Of a stretch of 22,827 bases of DNA, positions 1-8,163 are shown piece after piece (within the stretch, counting starts at the first letter, position 1; every line of letters begins with the position of its first letter). A model generated the notes under the pieces. It was not told where the DNA came from. It did no database searches and saw nothing but the letters and a program-made list of their open reading frames with translations. Both the position numbers and the translations under genes were made by a program. Source of the stretch: DATLNF01 sp046590575 (GTDB taxonomy: Bacteria > Actinomycetota > Actinomycetes > BP-191); the NCBI GenBank assembly GCA_046590575.1, contig JBKJUS010000105.1:1-22827 (forward strand). Direction: 5' to 3'.

Positions 1-268
1 CTCCGGCGCCGGCCTGGTGCGGGTCGCGCGGGCACTGCGCGACGGCACGGATGGGCCTTCGGACAACGACGGTGGCGGCGACGGCGAGGGTGGCTTCGAT
101 GCCGGCTCCTGGTCCGCCGGCTCCTGGTCCGCCGGCTCCTGGTCCGCGGGATCGTGGAGCGCTGGCTCGTGGTCGGCTGGCTCGTGGTCGGCTGGCTCGT
201 GGTCGGCTGGGTCGTGGAGCGCCGGCTCGTGGAGCTCCGTCTGGGCCAGCGACGGCGAGGACGGCTGA
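1..268 (+). CDS. C-terminal end of a probable secreted S8 (subtilisin-like) peptidase with GSWSA repeats (5' truncated)
   Basis: The reading frame is open from the left window edge to the TGA at 266-268, so only the last ~88 residues are seen. The first visible residues, SGAGLVRVARAL, resemble the 'GAGLVDVAAAL' stretch that ends many subtilase catalytic domains. A Gly/Asp-rich linker follows, then nine pentapeptides at 104-238: eight GSWSA and a final GSWSS, closing with VWASDGEDG. Trp/Ser/Gly-rich C-terminal repeats are known from actinobacterial exported S8 peptidases, which is the basis for the family call. No catalytic residues lie in the window, so this is an inference. The gene ends 2 bp before the next one and is probably co-transcribed with the membrane protein and kinase that follow. 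Another exported Trp-repeat protein is possible. Confidence 0.5.
   Translation, partial: SGAGLVRVARALRDGTDGPSDNDGGGDGEGGFDAGSWSAGSWSAGSWSAGSWSAGSWSAGSWSAGSWSAGSWSAGSWSSVWASDGEDG
104..238 (+). repeat. Nine tandem 15-bp units encoding GSWSA/GSWSS
   Basis: Nine 15-bp units run without interruption inside the truncated first gene. Units 1-3 share one codon set (ggc tcc tgg tcc gcc/gcg). Units 5-7 are identical to each other with another set (ggc tcg tgg tcg gct). Units 4, 8 and 9 use tgg agc. The block structure shows recent duplication of sub-blocks, while the peptide stays constant. Confidence 0.9.
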
Positions 269-270
269 CA

Positions 271-1725
271 ATGACCGCCCGGATGTCGCCTTCCCAGCGC
301 GTCACGGTTCTCGGCGGCGTCGCGCTGGTTCCGACCGCCGCGGCGGTTGCTGGCGCCGGGTGGGGGAGCCCCGCGTGGTGGGCACTCCCGCTGCTCGCCG
401 TAGTAGTCGCCGCGAGCGAGTTGGCAGTGGTCCACCTTGCCTTCGGTCGGCAGCGCTACTCCTTCTCGTGCACTGACGGAGCGATAGGGGCGTCGCTGGT
501 TTTCGCCACAGGCGCCTGGATCGTCCTGGCCGTCTTCGTCGGGGTGCTCATCGCCCAGGTTTCGCGCCGGCAGCCGCGGCTCAAGGTCGGTTTCAACCTT
601 GCCCAGTTTGCCTGCGCGACCAGCGCGGCCGCGGCCATGTCGGTGTGGAACGGTGAAGGCATCCTCGGTGCGTCCGCCGGCATGGGTGTCTTCTGGCTGC
701 TCAATCACCTGCTTGTGGCCGCAGCCATCGCCTCGACATCGCAGCGAAAGCTCCCGGAGCTGCTGTGGGACTCGGCGCCGATGTCGGCGCTGCACACCGC
801 CGGCAACACCTCGGTGGGCATTCTCGCTGCTTGGCTTGTGCTCAATGCCCCACTCGGCCTGTGCGGCTTGCTTGCCCCGATGTTCCTGCTCTGGTTCTCC
901 TACGACCAGCAGACGCGGCGGGCGGCTGAGGCTCGACTCTTCGCCGAGCTGGCACGTGGCCAGGAGCGGGCAACGGGACAAAGCATCGACACGTCGGCGC
1001 GCGTCGTGCTCACGGCGGCGGCCCGGCTCTTCGGTGGAGCGGACGTCGAGTTGTTGCTGATGGGCAACGACGGCCCAGTCCGCTACTCCGGCGACGAGTA
1101 CGGCGTCAGCGGTCGCGAGCGCGTTCCGTCCTCGGCGCTCGATCAGTCCTGGGCGCTTCTGGCACTGGGTCGCCGCGGCGTGTCGACCGGCGTTCGGGAC
1201 GGCCGGCCGTTCTGCTCCGCTGTGCTGGGTGAAGGGGACAGCCCACTTGCCCTCCTGCACGCCCAGCGTCCGCGAGGCGCCGCCGGCTTCGGGCGGAGTG
1301 AAGTCACCCTGGCGCACGTCCTCGTCGGCCAGGCTGAGGCTTGGTTGTCAGTCGCCGACCTCACTGCGTCCCGGGATGCTGCGCTCGACCGGGCTGACGC
1401 CGCTGACGAGGTGGCCCGCGCTCTGGGGGACCTTGGTGCGCACACTGTCCCGAGCCTCACTGTCCTCCGTGAGTCCGCCGGTCGCCTGGCCCGGCTCGCG
1501 ACCACCCCGACCGGTCCGGACGATGTGAGCAACATCGTCGACGAACTGCATGCCGTGGAGCGCGCAGTGGCGTCCCTGCTCGGCGCGATCGTGCTGGCGG
1601 CCGAGCCGGGCCTGGGGGCCGGCCTAGCGCATGACTTCGACGCCGAGCCGATCGCAGCCGTGCCAAGCAACGGCCGCAGCGCGACAGAGTGGACGACGAC
1701 CGGCGTCCTGGCGGGCCAGGCATGA
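271..1725 (+). CDS. Six-helix membrane protein with a GAF-like domain, putative sensory partner of the downstream kinase
   Basis: About 484 residues. The N-terminal half holds roughly six hydrophobic segments (about residues 11-32, 35-58, 67-96, 104-128, 131-155 and 173-212), ending at a WFSYDQQTRR-type cytoplasmic boundary. A helical linker follows, then a soluble region (about 235-370) that looks like a GAF domain, then an Ala/Asp-rich helical tail. There is no histidine-kinase, GGDEF or HD motif. I chose the ATG at 271 because it lies 2 bp after the preceding stop and removes 39 in-frame residues that are only a frame-shifted reading of the Trp repeat. The stop overlaps the next start (ATGA, 1722-1725), so the two are translationally coupled. 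I infer that it senses a membrane or small-molecule signal for the kinase; the ligand is unknown. Confidence 0.7.
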   Translation: MTARMSPSQRVTVLGGVALVPTAAAVAGAGWGSPAWWALPLLAVVVAASELAVVHLAFGRQRYSFSCTDGAIGASLVFATGAWIVLAVFVGVLIAQVSRRQPRLKVGFNLAQFACATSAAAAMSVWNGEGILGASAGMGVFWLLNHLLVAAAIASTSQRKLPELLWDSAPMSALHTAGNTSVGILAAWLVLNAPLGLCGLLAPMFLLWFSYDQQTRRAAEARLFAELARGQERATGQSIDTSARVVLTAAARLFGGADVELLLMGNDGPVRYSGDEYGVSGRERVPSSALDQSWALLALGRRGVSTGVRDGRPFCSAVLGEGDSPLALLHAQRPRGAAGFGRSEVTLAHVLVGQAEAWLSVADLTASRDAALDRADAADEVARALGDLGAHTVPSLTVLRESAGRLARLATTPTGPDDVSNIVDELHAVERAVASLLGAIVLAAEPGLGAGLAHDFDAEPIAAVPSNGRSATEWTTTGVLAGQA

Positions 1726-2834
1726 GTCGCGGCCGCAGTCTGCCGCTCGGCGCCGGCGCCGGCGCCCTCGCGTTGCTCTGCGGTGTCGCCATCGCTGCCG
1801 TGACCACTCTCACCGCTGTTGTCTTCAGCTCCAGCGCGTTCGGCTCGCTCGTGGCCGGGTTGGCTGTTGGAAGCGCGGCGGCGGTCGCGACCGCCGCGTT
1901 CGCTGCTGTCCTTGCGGAGAGGATGGTCCGCCGCCTCCGTGCCATGGGGGCTGGCTCTGTTCCGGGTAGCGTGGAGCCGGCGGTCAGATCGCGCTACCGG
2001 AGCTCGAGGTTCTGCACCGAGATTGACGACCTGGCGCGGACTATGGAAGCGCTGGCGCTGCGGGCACGGGTCGCGGACGAAGTGAGCGAACGGCACCGGC
2101 GTACGGCGGAGACCGCCTCGGCCGGCATGTTCGAGCTGCTGTCTGGCCTCGTCGCAGCTGAGGAGGGCGCGCGCGGTCAGCTGGCGGCGGAGCTGCACGA
2201 CACCGTCGCGCAGTCGCTGGCACTCGCTCGGTCGTCGCTGTCGAGCGGAGATCCGGCGAGTCTGCTGCGGGCAGCGGAGTACGCCGACGACGCCGAGGAG
2301 CAGGTGCGTGCGGTCATGGCCCGAACCCGACCACCTGCACTGCGCGAGGGCGACCTTGCCGGAGCCGTCGCCAACCTCCGTGACGAGCTGCTGCAGCGCT
2401 ATGGGCTCAGGGTCGACCTAGCGTGGCCAGAGATCGCGCACCCGCTTCCGCTGGCGACCGCGGTGACGATCTACCGATTCTTCCAGGAGGCCCTGCTCAA
2501 CGTCGTCAAGCACGCCGACGTCGAGTGGGCTGAGGCACAGCTCGCGGTCGATGACTCGGGGATCGTCGCGACCGTCATCGACGCTGGGCCCGGCTTCGAC
2601 CAGGATCTGGTGCGTCCGGTGAAGGGGCGCCACGTCGGCCTCGGGCTGTTGCGGGAGCGCGCACGGCTGGCCGGCGGGTCACTTGAGGTGTCGTCGATGC
2701 CCGCAGCCGGCACCGTCATCCAGCTGCGGCTGCCGCGTACCCCGATCGGGGGGCGCCTGGCTACCGGCGTAGCACCTGTGGAGGAAGCCTGCGCGACCAG
2801 TGCGGTCTCGACGGCGGTCGTCGTTCTGCGGTAG
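1722..2834 (+). CDS. Sensor histidine kinase, HisKA_3 (NarX/DesK-like) type
   Basis: 370 residues. Two hydrophobic segments at about residues 8-68 are followed by a HAMP-like linker and a coiled-coil stretch. The dimerisation and phosphoacceptor helix contains ELHDTVAQSL with H159 as the likely phosphorylated histidine. The HATPase_c domain shows an N-box (QEALLNVVKHA, N260), G1 (DAGPGFD, D287) and a GLGLLRERA G2 region. Such kinases normally phosphorylate a NarL/LuxR-type regulator, but none follows: the next gene is DUF3000 on the other strand. The start at 1722 is fixed by the ATGA overlap with the GAF protein; an upstream GTG at 1689 is less likely. About 35 residues after the HATPase domain have no recognisable role. 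The pair probably acts with a regulator encoded elsewhere or beyond the left edge. Confidence 0.88.
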   Translation: MSRGRSLPLGAGAGALALLCGVAIAAVTTLTAVVFSSSAFGSLVAGLAVGSAAAVATAAFAAVLAERMVRRLRAMGAGSVPGSVEPAVRSRYRSSRFCTEIDDLARTMEALALRARVADEVSERHRRTAETASAGMFELLSGLVAAEEGARGQLAAELHDTVAQSLALARSSLSSGDPASLLRAAEYADDAEEQVRAVMARTRPPALREGDLAGAVANLRDELLQRYGLRVDLAWPEIAHPLPLATAVTIYRFFQEALLNVVKHADVEWAEAQLAVDDSGIVATVIDAGPGFDQDLVRPVKGRHVGLGLLRERARLAGGSLEVSSMPAAGTVIQLRLPRTPIGGRLATGVAPVEEACATSAVSTAVVVLR

Positions 2835-2878
2835 CCGTTCGCCCGCCGGTGGGCCCAACGCCGTTCGCCGGCTGTTGA

Positions 2879-3454
2879 TCAGGTCCTGCTGCGACCCAGC
2901 GGGAGACGCGCGATGCCGTTCTGGGCCGGTGGCAGCCCGGCCATCGAGCAGAGGACGTCGCAGAACGCGGCGAGATGCCCGCCGAGGGACGGCCCGATCG
3001 GCGTCCACGAGCAGCGCAGCTCGACGTCGCAGCCGTCATCCTCGCCGGACATCATGCCGAAGCGCGAGGACGACGTCCGGGTGACGGTGCCACCCGCAGC
3101 AACATGGCCGGCATCGTGTTCGGCCAGCGCGTCGAGCAGCCAGGCCCAGCCGACCTCGGGCAGCAGGGGGTCGTTGCCGATGTCTTCCTCGACCTCGGCC
3201 GACATGAAGGCGACGATTCGGGAGGTGCCCTCCCAGGCGTCCTGGCCGGCCGGGTCGTGCAGCAGCACGAACCGCCCACCGGCCAGTTCATCGTCGCCGT
3301 GCAGCACCTCGGCGGCGAGCGCAAAGGAGTACGGGGCGAGGCGGCCCGGGGCCGGGATCTCGCGGATCGTGACGGCGACGTCGACCTCCGCGGCGCGCAG
3401 GTCGGCGACGGCCGACCGGAACTCCTCGGGTGCCTCGTCTGGCTCAACCGTCAT
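2879..3454 (-). CDS. DUF3000 family protein
   Basis: 191 residues, matching the actinobacterial DUF3000 family along its length. The recognisable blocks are APEEFRSAVADLR, EIPAPGRLAPYSFALAAEV, LVLLHDPAGQ-like FVLLHDPAGQDAW, and NDPLLPEVGWAWL, followed by a GTVTRTSSSRFG segment. It has no signal peptide or membrane helix and no known enzymatic motif; the function of the family is unknown. From memory, DUF3000 genes lie close to hemE in other actinobacteria; here some 7.7 kb of other genes separate them. The ATG at 3454 sits 6 nt after a TAGTGT hexamer, which supports a leaderless start. It converges on the sensor kinase with a 44-bp gap and no clear terminator. Confidence 0.9.
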   Translation of the reverse strand: MTVEPDEAPEEFRSAVADLRAAEVDVAVTIREIPAPGRLAPYSFALAAEVLHGDDELAGGRFVLLHDPAGQDAWEGTSRIVAFMSAEVEEDIGNDPLLPEVGWAWLLDALAEHDAGHVAAGGTVTRTSSSRFGMMSGEDDGCDVELRCSWTPIGPSLGGHLAAFCDVLCSMAGLPPAQNGIARLPLGRSRT

Positions 3455-3460
3455 GGCCCC

Positions 3461-3466
3461 ACACTA
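3461..3466 (-). promoter_or_regulatory. Putative -10 element of the DUF3000 gene (leaderless)
   Basis: On the minus strand the hexamer is TAGTGT, a TANNNT match, separated from the ATG by exactly 6 nt (3455-3460). No Shine-Dalgarno sequence lies between them, as expected for a leaderless transcript. A -35 box is not obvious. Confidence 0.5.
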
Positions 3467-3592
3467 GGTCCGACCGAGCGGGCCGGCGGGTAACCCAGCC
3501 CGTTTCTCAAGGGCCGGGCGTGTCGCCGGCGAGCGTCGCTGATTTCAGCCGACATCGCGCCGCCTCCTGCGGCATGCAGGGCCCACCGGGTG

Positions 3593-3598
3593 TATAGA
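3593..3598 (+). promoter_or_regulatory. Putative -10 element of the BTAD regulator gene (leaderless)
   Basis: TATAGA is followed by 6 nt and the GTG at 3605. The last base departs from TANNNT, so this is weaker than the other cases. It lies in the 150-bp divergent spacer shared with DUF3000. Confidence 0.35.
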
Positions 3599-3604
3599 GA
3601 CGGC

Positions 3605-6600
3605 GTGCGCACCCTGGAACGTCTGCACGTTCGGCTACTGGGCGGGCTTGAGATCGACGGCATCGAGTTGTCCGCGCTCGGTAGCCGAAAGGCCCGCCTG
3701 CTCGTCAAGCTGCTGGCATTGCGGCGGGGGGCGACGGTCCCGGTCGACTCCATCGCCGAGGCGCTGTGGGGAGACGAGCTACCCGCCAAGCCGGCTGAGC
3801 AGGTCGCCGTCCTCGTGAGTCGGCTGCGGCGCGTCCTCGACGCGGAACGCCTGGTGCACGCAGACGGTGGTTACGCGCTGCGAGCCGACTGGCTGGACGT
3901 CACCGCCCTCGACGACCTTGTGGGTGAGGCACATCGGCGCTTCGCGGCCGGCTCCTATGCTGCGTCCCGCGCGGCCGCTACTGCTGCGCTGGCGCTGATC
4001 CGGGGGCCCCTGCTGCCTGAAGAGGCAGACGCAGCGTGGTGTACGGCGCCGCGGGCGGCTGCCGAGCGCGCGGCTCAACGGGTCCGTGTGCTCGCAGCGG
4101 AGGCGGCGCTCGCGGCGGGCGACCCGGTGAGTGCGGCTGACCTGGCGGCGGCCGCACTCGATGCCGACGGTTATGACGAAGCCGCGCTGCGGCTGCTCAT
4201 GACCGCTGCTGCTGCGGCTGGGCGTCCCGGCGCCGGCCTAGCCGCCTACGAATCGGTACGTCGGCGTCTCGACGCCGAGCTAGGTGTCCGTCCGGCGAGA
4301 GAAACCGAGGCTGGCTACCTCGCCTTGCTTTCGGAGGAGCCGGCCCTCCCATCGCCGCCGACGCGGCGGACCGGCCGGCGCGTGAGGCCCAACTTGCCCG
4401 GGCGTGCGGAGGAGCTGCGCTCTCTCGACGAGTCGCTGGAGCGGGCAGCGGACGGCCGGGTCCAGGTGGTGGAAGTCGCCGGCGAGCCCGGCAGCGGTAA
4501 GACGGCGCTGCTGACCGCCTGGACCGCGGGGCTCGGCGAGAACGCAACCTTGTTGGCCGCGCGCTGTGATCAGCTTGGCCGCGACCTCCCGCTGCAGCCG
4601 CTGCTGGATGCACTCGCCCTGCACCTGCGCCGCACCGACCGCGAGGCGGTACACCTGCTGGGCGCTGAGGCGCATCTGCTTGGTCCCCTGCTGGGTCTCG
4701 GCCCTATTACCCCCGACGCCGTCGAGGCGTACGCCGGTGAAGGTCTCGGGCCCACGCTGTTGTTCGTGGCGGTGCTCGACGTCATCGCGCGGCTCGCGGA
4801 CCGGCAGCCGGTCGTGATCACGCTCGACGACGCACACCTTGCCGACTCGATGACCGTGTCGTGGCTCACCTGGGCGGCGAGTCGCCCAGCGGAGTCGCCG
4901 CTCCTTCTCGTCCTCGCGCGGCGCCCCGACGATGGCGGCGCGAAGCTGCCGCCGGCGCACACCACGCTCTGGCTCGGCGCGCTCGATCTCGCGGCGGCGG
5001 AGGAGGTGGTGGGGCGCGAAGCTGCTGCTCGGGTCTACGAACGCAGCGGAGGCAACCCGCTGTTTCTCGTCGAGCTGGCGCACTCCGACGACCCGTCAGC
5101 CCTGCCCGCTTCGCTCCGCGACGCAGTCGGCCAGCAGGTGGCCAGGGCCGGCACCGCGGTCGCTGCGCTCAAGGCCGCAGCAGTGCTTGGGCCGGACGTC
5201 GACCTCGATGTGTTGGCCTCGGTGCTCAACCGGCCGGCCGCCGGCCTGCTCGACGACCTCGAGGAGGGAGTACGGCGCCGGCTACTCGAGGAGCGCGGCG
5301 CTCGTTTCGGGTTTCGCCACGAGCTGGTCCGGGAGGCGTTGGCCGCCGACACCAGCGTCGCGCGTCGCGCGTTGTTGCACCGGGGTGCGGTCCACGCACT
5401 CGCCGCCCGCGACGATGCTGACCCTTTAGATATCGCCCACCACGCCAGACTCGCTGGCGACCTGGTGAGTGCGGCGCGGGCGCTGGGCGCCGCCGCAGCG
5501 GTTGCCTCCGCCCGCCTCGACCACGACGAGGCGCACCGTCTTCTTGACGAGGCGCTGACGCTTCGCGACGGCCCGGCCCTGCGTCGTCAGCGGGCCCGGG
5601 TACGCCTCATGCTCATGAGGTACACCGACGCGGCGGCCGACGCTGCGGCTGCTCTGTCGGCTGACCAGAGCGCAGACTCGTTCGAGGTCGCTGCCCAGAC
5701 GGCTTATTACGCGCGGGACTTCCCCCGAGCTGCGACGCTGGCTGTGGAAGCCAGCCGGCGCGCTGACGAGCCGATGCAGCGGGCAAGATGCTTGGCGTTC
5801 GCCGGTCGGAGCTTGCACGCAGAGGGGGAGCTGACGGCTGCGGAGGAGCGGCTCACCGCGGCGTGGGTCGTGCCGGGTGCAGCCAGCTTGCTCGAGGTGC
5901 GGGTGTGGATCGGTGGGCTCCGGTTGCACCAGAGCCACCCCGAGGAAGCAGTCCGCCTCCTGCGGGACTCGGAGGAGACCGACGACCCGCTTCCCTTCAC
6001 GCCGGTCATCGCATCGATGAACCGGGCACTCGCGAACGCCCAGCTGGGCCTGCCCTTGGACGCTCTCGCCGATCTTGACCGCATGGCCGAGCAGATCGAG
6101 CGCCGACAGCTGACCCGATACCACGGTCGAAGCGAGAACTGCCGGGCCTTTGTGCTGCGCAACCTCGGCTCGCTGGCGGAGGCGGACGAATGGAACGTGC
6201 GTGGCGCGGAGGGTGGCCGGGCGATCAGCCATGCCGAGCCGTTGGCGCACTCGTTGCTCGACCGGGTAGACGGCCGGCTCGAGGTGGGCGACCACGACAC
6301 GGCGGCGGCGCTGCTGGCGGAGGCCGCGCCGCTGCAGGCGACACCGCACGCCTACCGCTGGCGACACGTCCTTCGGGCGCACCTCCTGCACGGGCGCTTC
6401 GCGATGGCGACGGGCGACGCGGCTAGCGCCGAGGAGCAAGCAGAGCTGGTCCTTGCCGATGCGCTCGGACGGGGAGTCGCCCGCTACGAAGTGCTGGCCC
6501 GCTTGCTGCTCGCGCAAGCGCGGCACGCGCAGCACCAGCGGGTAGATCGGGCTGCGATCGCCCAGGATCTCCAGGCGCTCGGCCCACTCGCCGGGCTCGA

Positions 6601-6754
6601 TGCCTGGCGGGTGACTCTCGACGTCGCCGCGGACTTCGCAGTGGTTCCATGGCGCAGGCTGGGGGAGACGCGGGTCGAGCTGCTCGCGACAGCGGCTGGT
6701 CAACGCGGTCCGGCGCTGCGCGCGTACGCCGCACAGCGTCAGGTACGGAGATAG
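3605..6754 (+). CDS. Large BTAD/AAA-type transcriptional regulator (AfsR/SARP-like)
   Basis: About 1049 residues. Residues 4-75 form an OmpR-like winged helix (LHVRLLGGLEIDG through VSRLRRVLD, with an EALWGDELP segment typical of SARP regulators). A bacterial transcriptional activation domain follows to about 245. The STAND/AAA ATPase module carries Walker A GEPGSGKT (293-300), Walker B VVITLDDAH (403-411) and a GGNPLFLVELA motif near 485. The rest (about 600-1040) is Ala-rich helical repeat, TPR-like. There is no LuxR-type C-terminal helix-turn-helix. Proteins of this layout are ligand- or partner-gated activators. Its target is not evident; the divergent DUF3000 gene and the convergent kinase-SnoaL pair are candidates. 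The start is GTG 3605 by the leaderless -10; an in-frame GTG at 3590 would add five residues. The end overlaps the next gene tail-to-tail by 16 bp. Confidence 0.85.
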   Translation: MRTLERLHVRLLGGLEIDGIELSALGSRKARLLVKLLALRRGATVPVDSIAEALWGDELPAKPAEQVAVLVSRLRRVLDAERLVHADGGYALRADWLDVTALDDLVGEAHRRFAAGSYAASRAAATAALALIRGPLLPEEADAAWCTAPRAAAERAAQRVRVLAAEAALAAGDPVSAADLAAAALDADGYDEAALRLLMTAAAAAGRPGAGLAAYESVRRRLDAELGVRPARETEAGYLALLSEEPALPSPPTRRTGRRVRPNLPGRAEELRSLDESLERAADGRVQVVEVAGEPGSGKTALLTAWTAGLGENATLLAARCDQLGRDLPLQPLLDALALHLRRTDREAVHLLGAEAHLLGPLLGLGPITPDAVEAYAGEGLGPTLLFVAVLDVIARLADRQPVVITLDDAHLADSMTVSWLTWAASRPAESPLLLVLARRPDDGGAKLPPAHTTLWLGALDLAAAEEVVGREAAARVYERSGGNPLFLVELAHSDDPSALPASLRDAVGQQVARAGTAVAALKAAAVLGPDVDLDVLASVLNRPAAGLLDDLEEGVRRRLLEERGARFGFRHELVREALAADTSVARRALLHRGAVHALAARDDADPLDIAHHARLAGDLVSAARALGAAAAVASARLDHDEAHRLLDEALTLRDGPALRRQRARVRLMLMRYTDAAADAAAALSADQSADSFEVAAQTAYYARDFPRAATLAVEASRRADEPMQRARCLAFAGRSLHAEGELTAAEERLTAAWVVPGAASLLEVRVWIGGLRLHQSHPEEAVRLLRDSEETDDPLPFTPVIASMNRALANAQLGLPLDALADLDRMAEQIERRQLTRYHGRSENCRAFVLRNLGSLAEADEWNVRGAEGGRAISHAEPLAHSLLDRVDGRLEVGDHDTAAALLAEAAPLQATPHAYRWRHVLRAHLLHGRFAMATGDAASAEEQAELVLADALGRGVARYEVLARLLLAQARHAQHQRVDRAAIAQDLQALGPLAGLDAWRVTLDVAADFAVVPWRRLGETRVELLATAAGQRGPALRAYAAQRQVRR

Positions 6755-7743
6755 TGCTTGCCCTCCCGGACTCGGGATGCCCACCATTCGAGCTCGGCTT
6801 CCTGGCCCGGCCAGGTCTTCGACCAGCCAAGCTGGAGGAAGCCCCCGAGCAGCGTGAGCGCGAGCTGACGGTCCCACCATCGGTCCGTGTCGACGTCGAG
6901 GACTTCAAGGCTGGCTCGGTACGCCGCGATCGCTGACTCCTTCGGCTCGGGGAGCCGGTCGCAGTTGACCGCGAGGTACCACGCCAGATCGAAGGTGGCG
7001 GGACCCGCGCCGGGCCGGTCCCAGTCGAAGAGGATGGTGCGCCCATCTGGGTGCCAGCCCAGGTTGCCCATTTTCCAGTCACCCTGCAGAAACGTCCAAG
7101 GCGACGTCGCAAGGGCGCTGACCAGCGGCCACGGGTCGTCGAGCAGAGGGTCTATGACATCGGCGACATCGGGCGACTGCGAACGCAGCTGGGCCCAGCC
7201 CTCGACCGCGATCCGCGGGACGCCGCCCGGTTCGGCGCGCGACGCTTCGTATGTCATCGACGCTCGCCCGAACATGCTGTATGCCGTCGCCAGTGGCGTG
7301 AAGCCGCACGTGTCCTGCCAGCCCCAGAAGCTCGCATGCAGCGCAGCCATGTGGGCGAGGAAGCCGCGGTGCTGCACCATCGTCACCGGCGCGTCCTCGG
7401 GGATCAAGAAGGGGGTGATGTCGCGCATCAGCAGGGCCGCGCCGTCGAGACCACGCGCAGCACCGACGACGGTGTGGTCGATGCAGCCGGGCACCTTGTC
7501 GTACAGGCCGTTCTCCCAAAGGGCGACCGCGCGCACGCCGACGTCGCCGCCGACGCGTAGCACCCAGTCGCTTGCGTAGTCGAAGCGCTTGAGCACGAAG
7601 GGTTCGCCATGGATCACCACGCGCTCGAGCCGGGCACCCGACTTGCCGTCCGCGTGCGAGAGCGGCTCGCAGCTGGTCGCGCCCGCGATGAGCTCGGCCA
7701 CCGAGCTGGCTACGCGGCGGCTGGTCATCTCAGACGTGAGCAT
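6739..7743 (-). CDS. APH-like small-molecule phosphotransferase
   Basis: 334 residues with the aminoglycoside-phosphotransferase/choline-kinase fold. Visible motifs are an N-lobe lysine (PFVLKRFDY, K52), the catalytic loop FLQGDWKMGNLGW (D222, N227) and the metal-binding ILFDWDRPG (D240/D242). The residue two before the catalytic Asp is Gln rather than the usual His, giving QGD in place of HGD. The ATG at 7743 is preceded at 6 nt by a strong GGAGGAGG-type ribosome site (7750-7757 region), which makes it better than the in-frame ATG at 7728. The start lies inside the end of the SnoaL-like gene (14-nt overlap), so the two form a coupled pair. Substrate is unknown; such proteins are as often metabolic kinases as antibiotic-resistance enzymes. 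Confidence 0.8.
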   Translation of the reverse strand: MLTSEMTSRRVASSVAELIAGATSCEPLSHADGKSGARLERVVIHGEPFVLKRFDYASDWVLRVGGDVGVRAVALWENGLYDKVPGCIDHTVVGAARGLDGAALLMRDITPFLIPEDAPVTMVQHRGFLAHMAALHASFWGWQDTCGFTPLATAYSMFGRASMTYEASRAEPGGVPRIAVEGWAQLRSQSPDVADVIDPLLDDPWPLVSALATSPWTFLQGDWKMGNLGWHPDGRTILFDWDRPGAGPATFDLAWYLAVNCDRLPEPKESAIAAYRASLEVLDVDTDRWWDRQLALTLLGGFLQLGWSKTWPGQEAELEWWASRVREGKHYLRT

Positions 7744-8119
7744 GCCGCGCCTCCTCCATCTGCGCGAGTAGCGATGCCGGCCACCTGCCGCCGCAGAACG
7801 CCGTGTCGTGGACGATGCGGTCACCTTCGACGTGCAGGATGTGCGCCTGGTGGGCGGCGTGCGGCACGCCGTGCTCGGTCCACGTGAGGGTGAACTCCAC
7901 GAGCTCGCCGCCTTCGATCGGCGTACGGCGAAGCGTTTCGAACTCACCGGGGTCGGCATACCACGCGCCGAGCTGCGCCTCGATGTGAGCGCGACCGTGC
8001 ACCTCGAAACGCCACCCGGGGACGGTCGCGTCGAGGACTGCCTCGTCGGCGAAGGCATCGGCCGAGCTGATCCGAGTGTCGGTCACTGTGTTGAGGAAGC
8101 GGTCGACGGCGGTGCTCAT
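7730..8119 (-). CDS. SnoaL-like / NTF2-fold protein
   Basis: 129 residues starting MSTAVDRFLN, a helix-rich N-terminus followed by alternating strands, with VPGWRFEVHGRAHIEAQL and HQAHILHVEGDRIVHDTAF segments typical of SnoaL-like polyketide-cyclase or NTF2-like proteins. The ATG at 8119 is preceded by GGGAGAG at about 5 nt; the longer in-frame extension upstream lacks family similarity and runs through the promoter region. It is the first gene of a two-gene minus-strand unit with the APH-like kinase and is divergent from the methyltransferase across a 149-bp spacer. Many members bind or transform small hydrophobic molecules, but no substrate can be assigned here. Confidence 0.75.
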   Translation of the reverse strand: MSTAVDRFLNTVTDTRISSADAFADEAVLDATVPGWRFEVHGRAHIEAQLGAWYADPGEFETLRRTPIEGGELVEFTLTWTEHGVPHAAHQAHILHVEGDRIVHDTAFCGGRWPASLLAQMEEARHAHV

Positions 8120-8163
8120 GATGCTCTCCCTGAGGTCGGATGCGACCGACTGTCGACGTGCGA

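Noticed and set aside
154..270. In-frame N-terminal extension of the GAF membrane protein rich in VGWLV repeats
   Set aside because: It is the Trp pentapeptide repeat of the upstream gene read in another frame; the ATG at 271 follows that gene's stop by 2 bp.
1143..2198. Long minus-strand open frame opposite the GAF protein and kinase
   Set aside because: High GC gives long shadow frames; its composition is Arg/Ala/Ser-rich without motifs, and the plus-strand genes have clear domains.
5426..6880. 484-codon minus-strand open frame opposite the BTAD regulator
   Set aside because: It has no recognisable domain and overlaps a well-supported coding region along nearly its whole length.
7744..8058. 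105-residue N-terminal extension of the APH-like kinase
   Set aside because: It runs through the SnoaL-like gene in another frame and is Arg/Ser-rich; the ATG at 7743 has a strong ribosome site.
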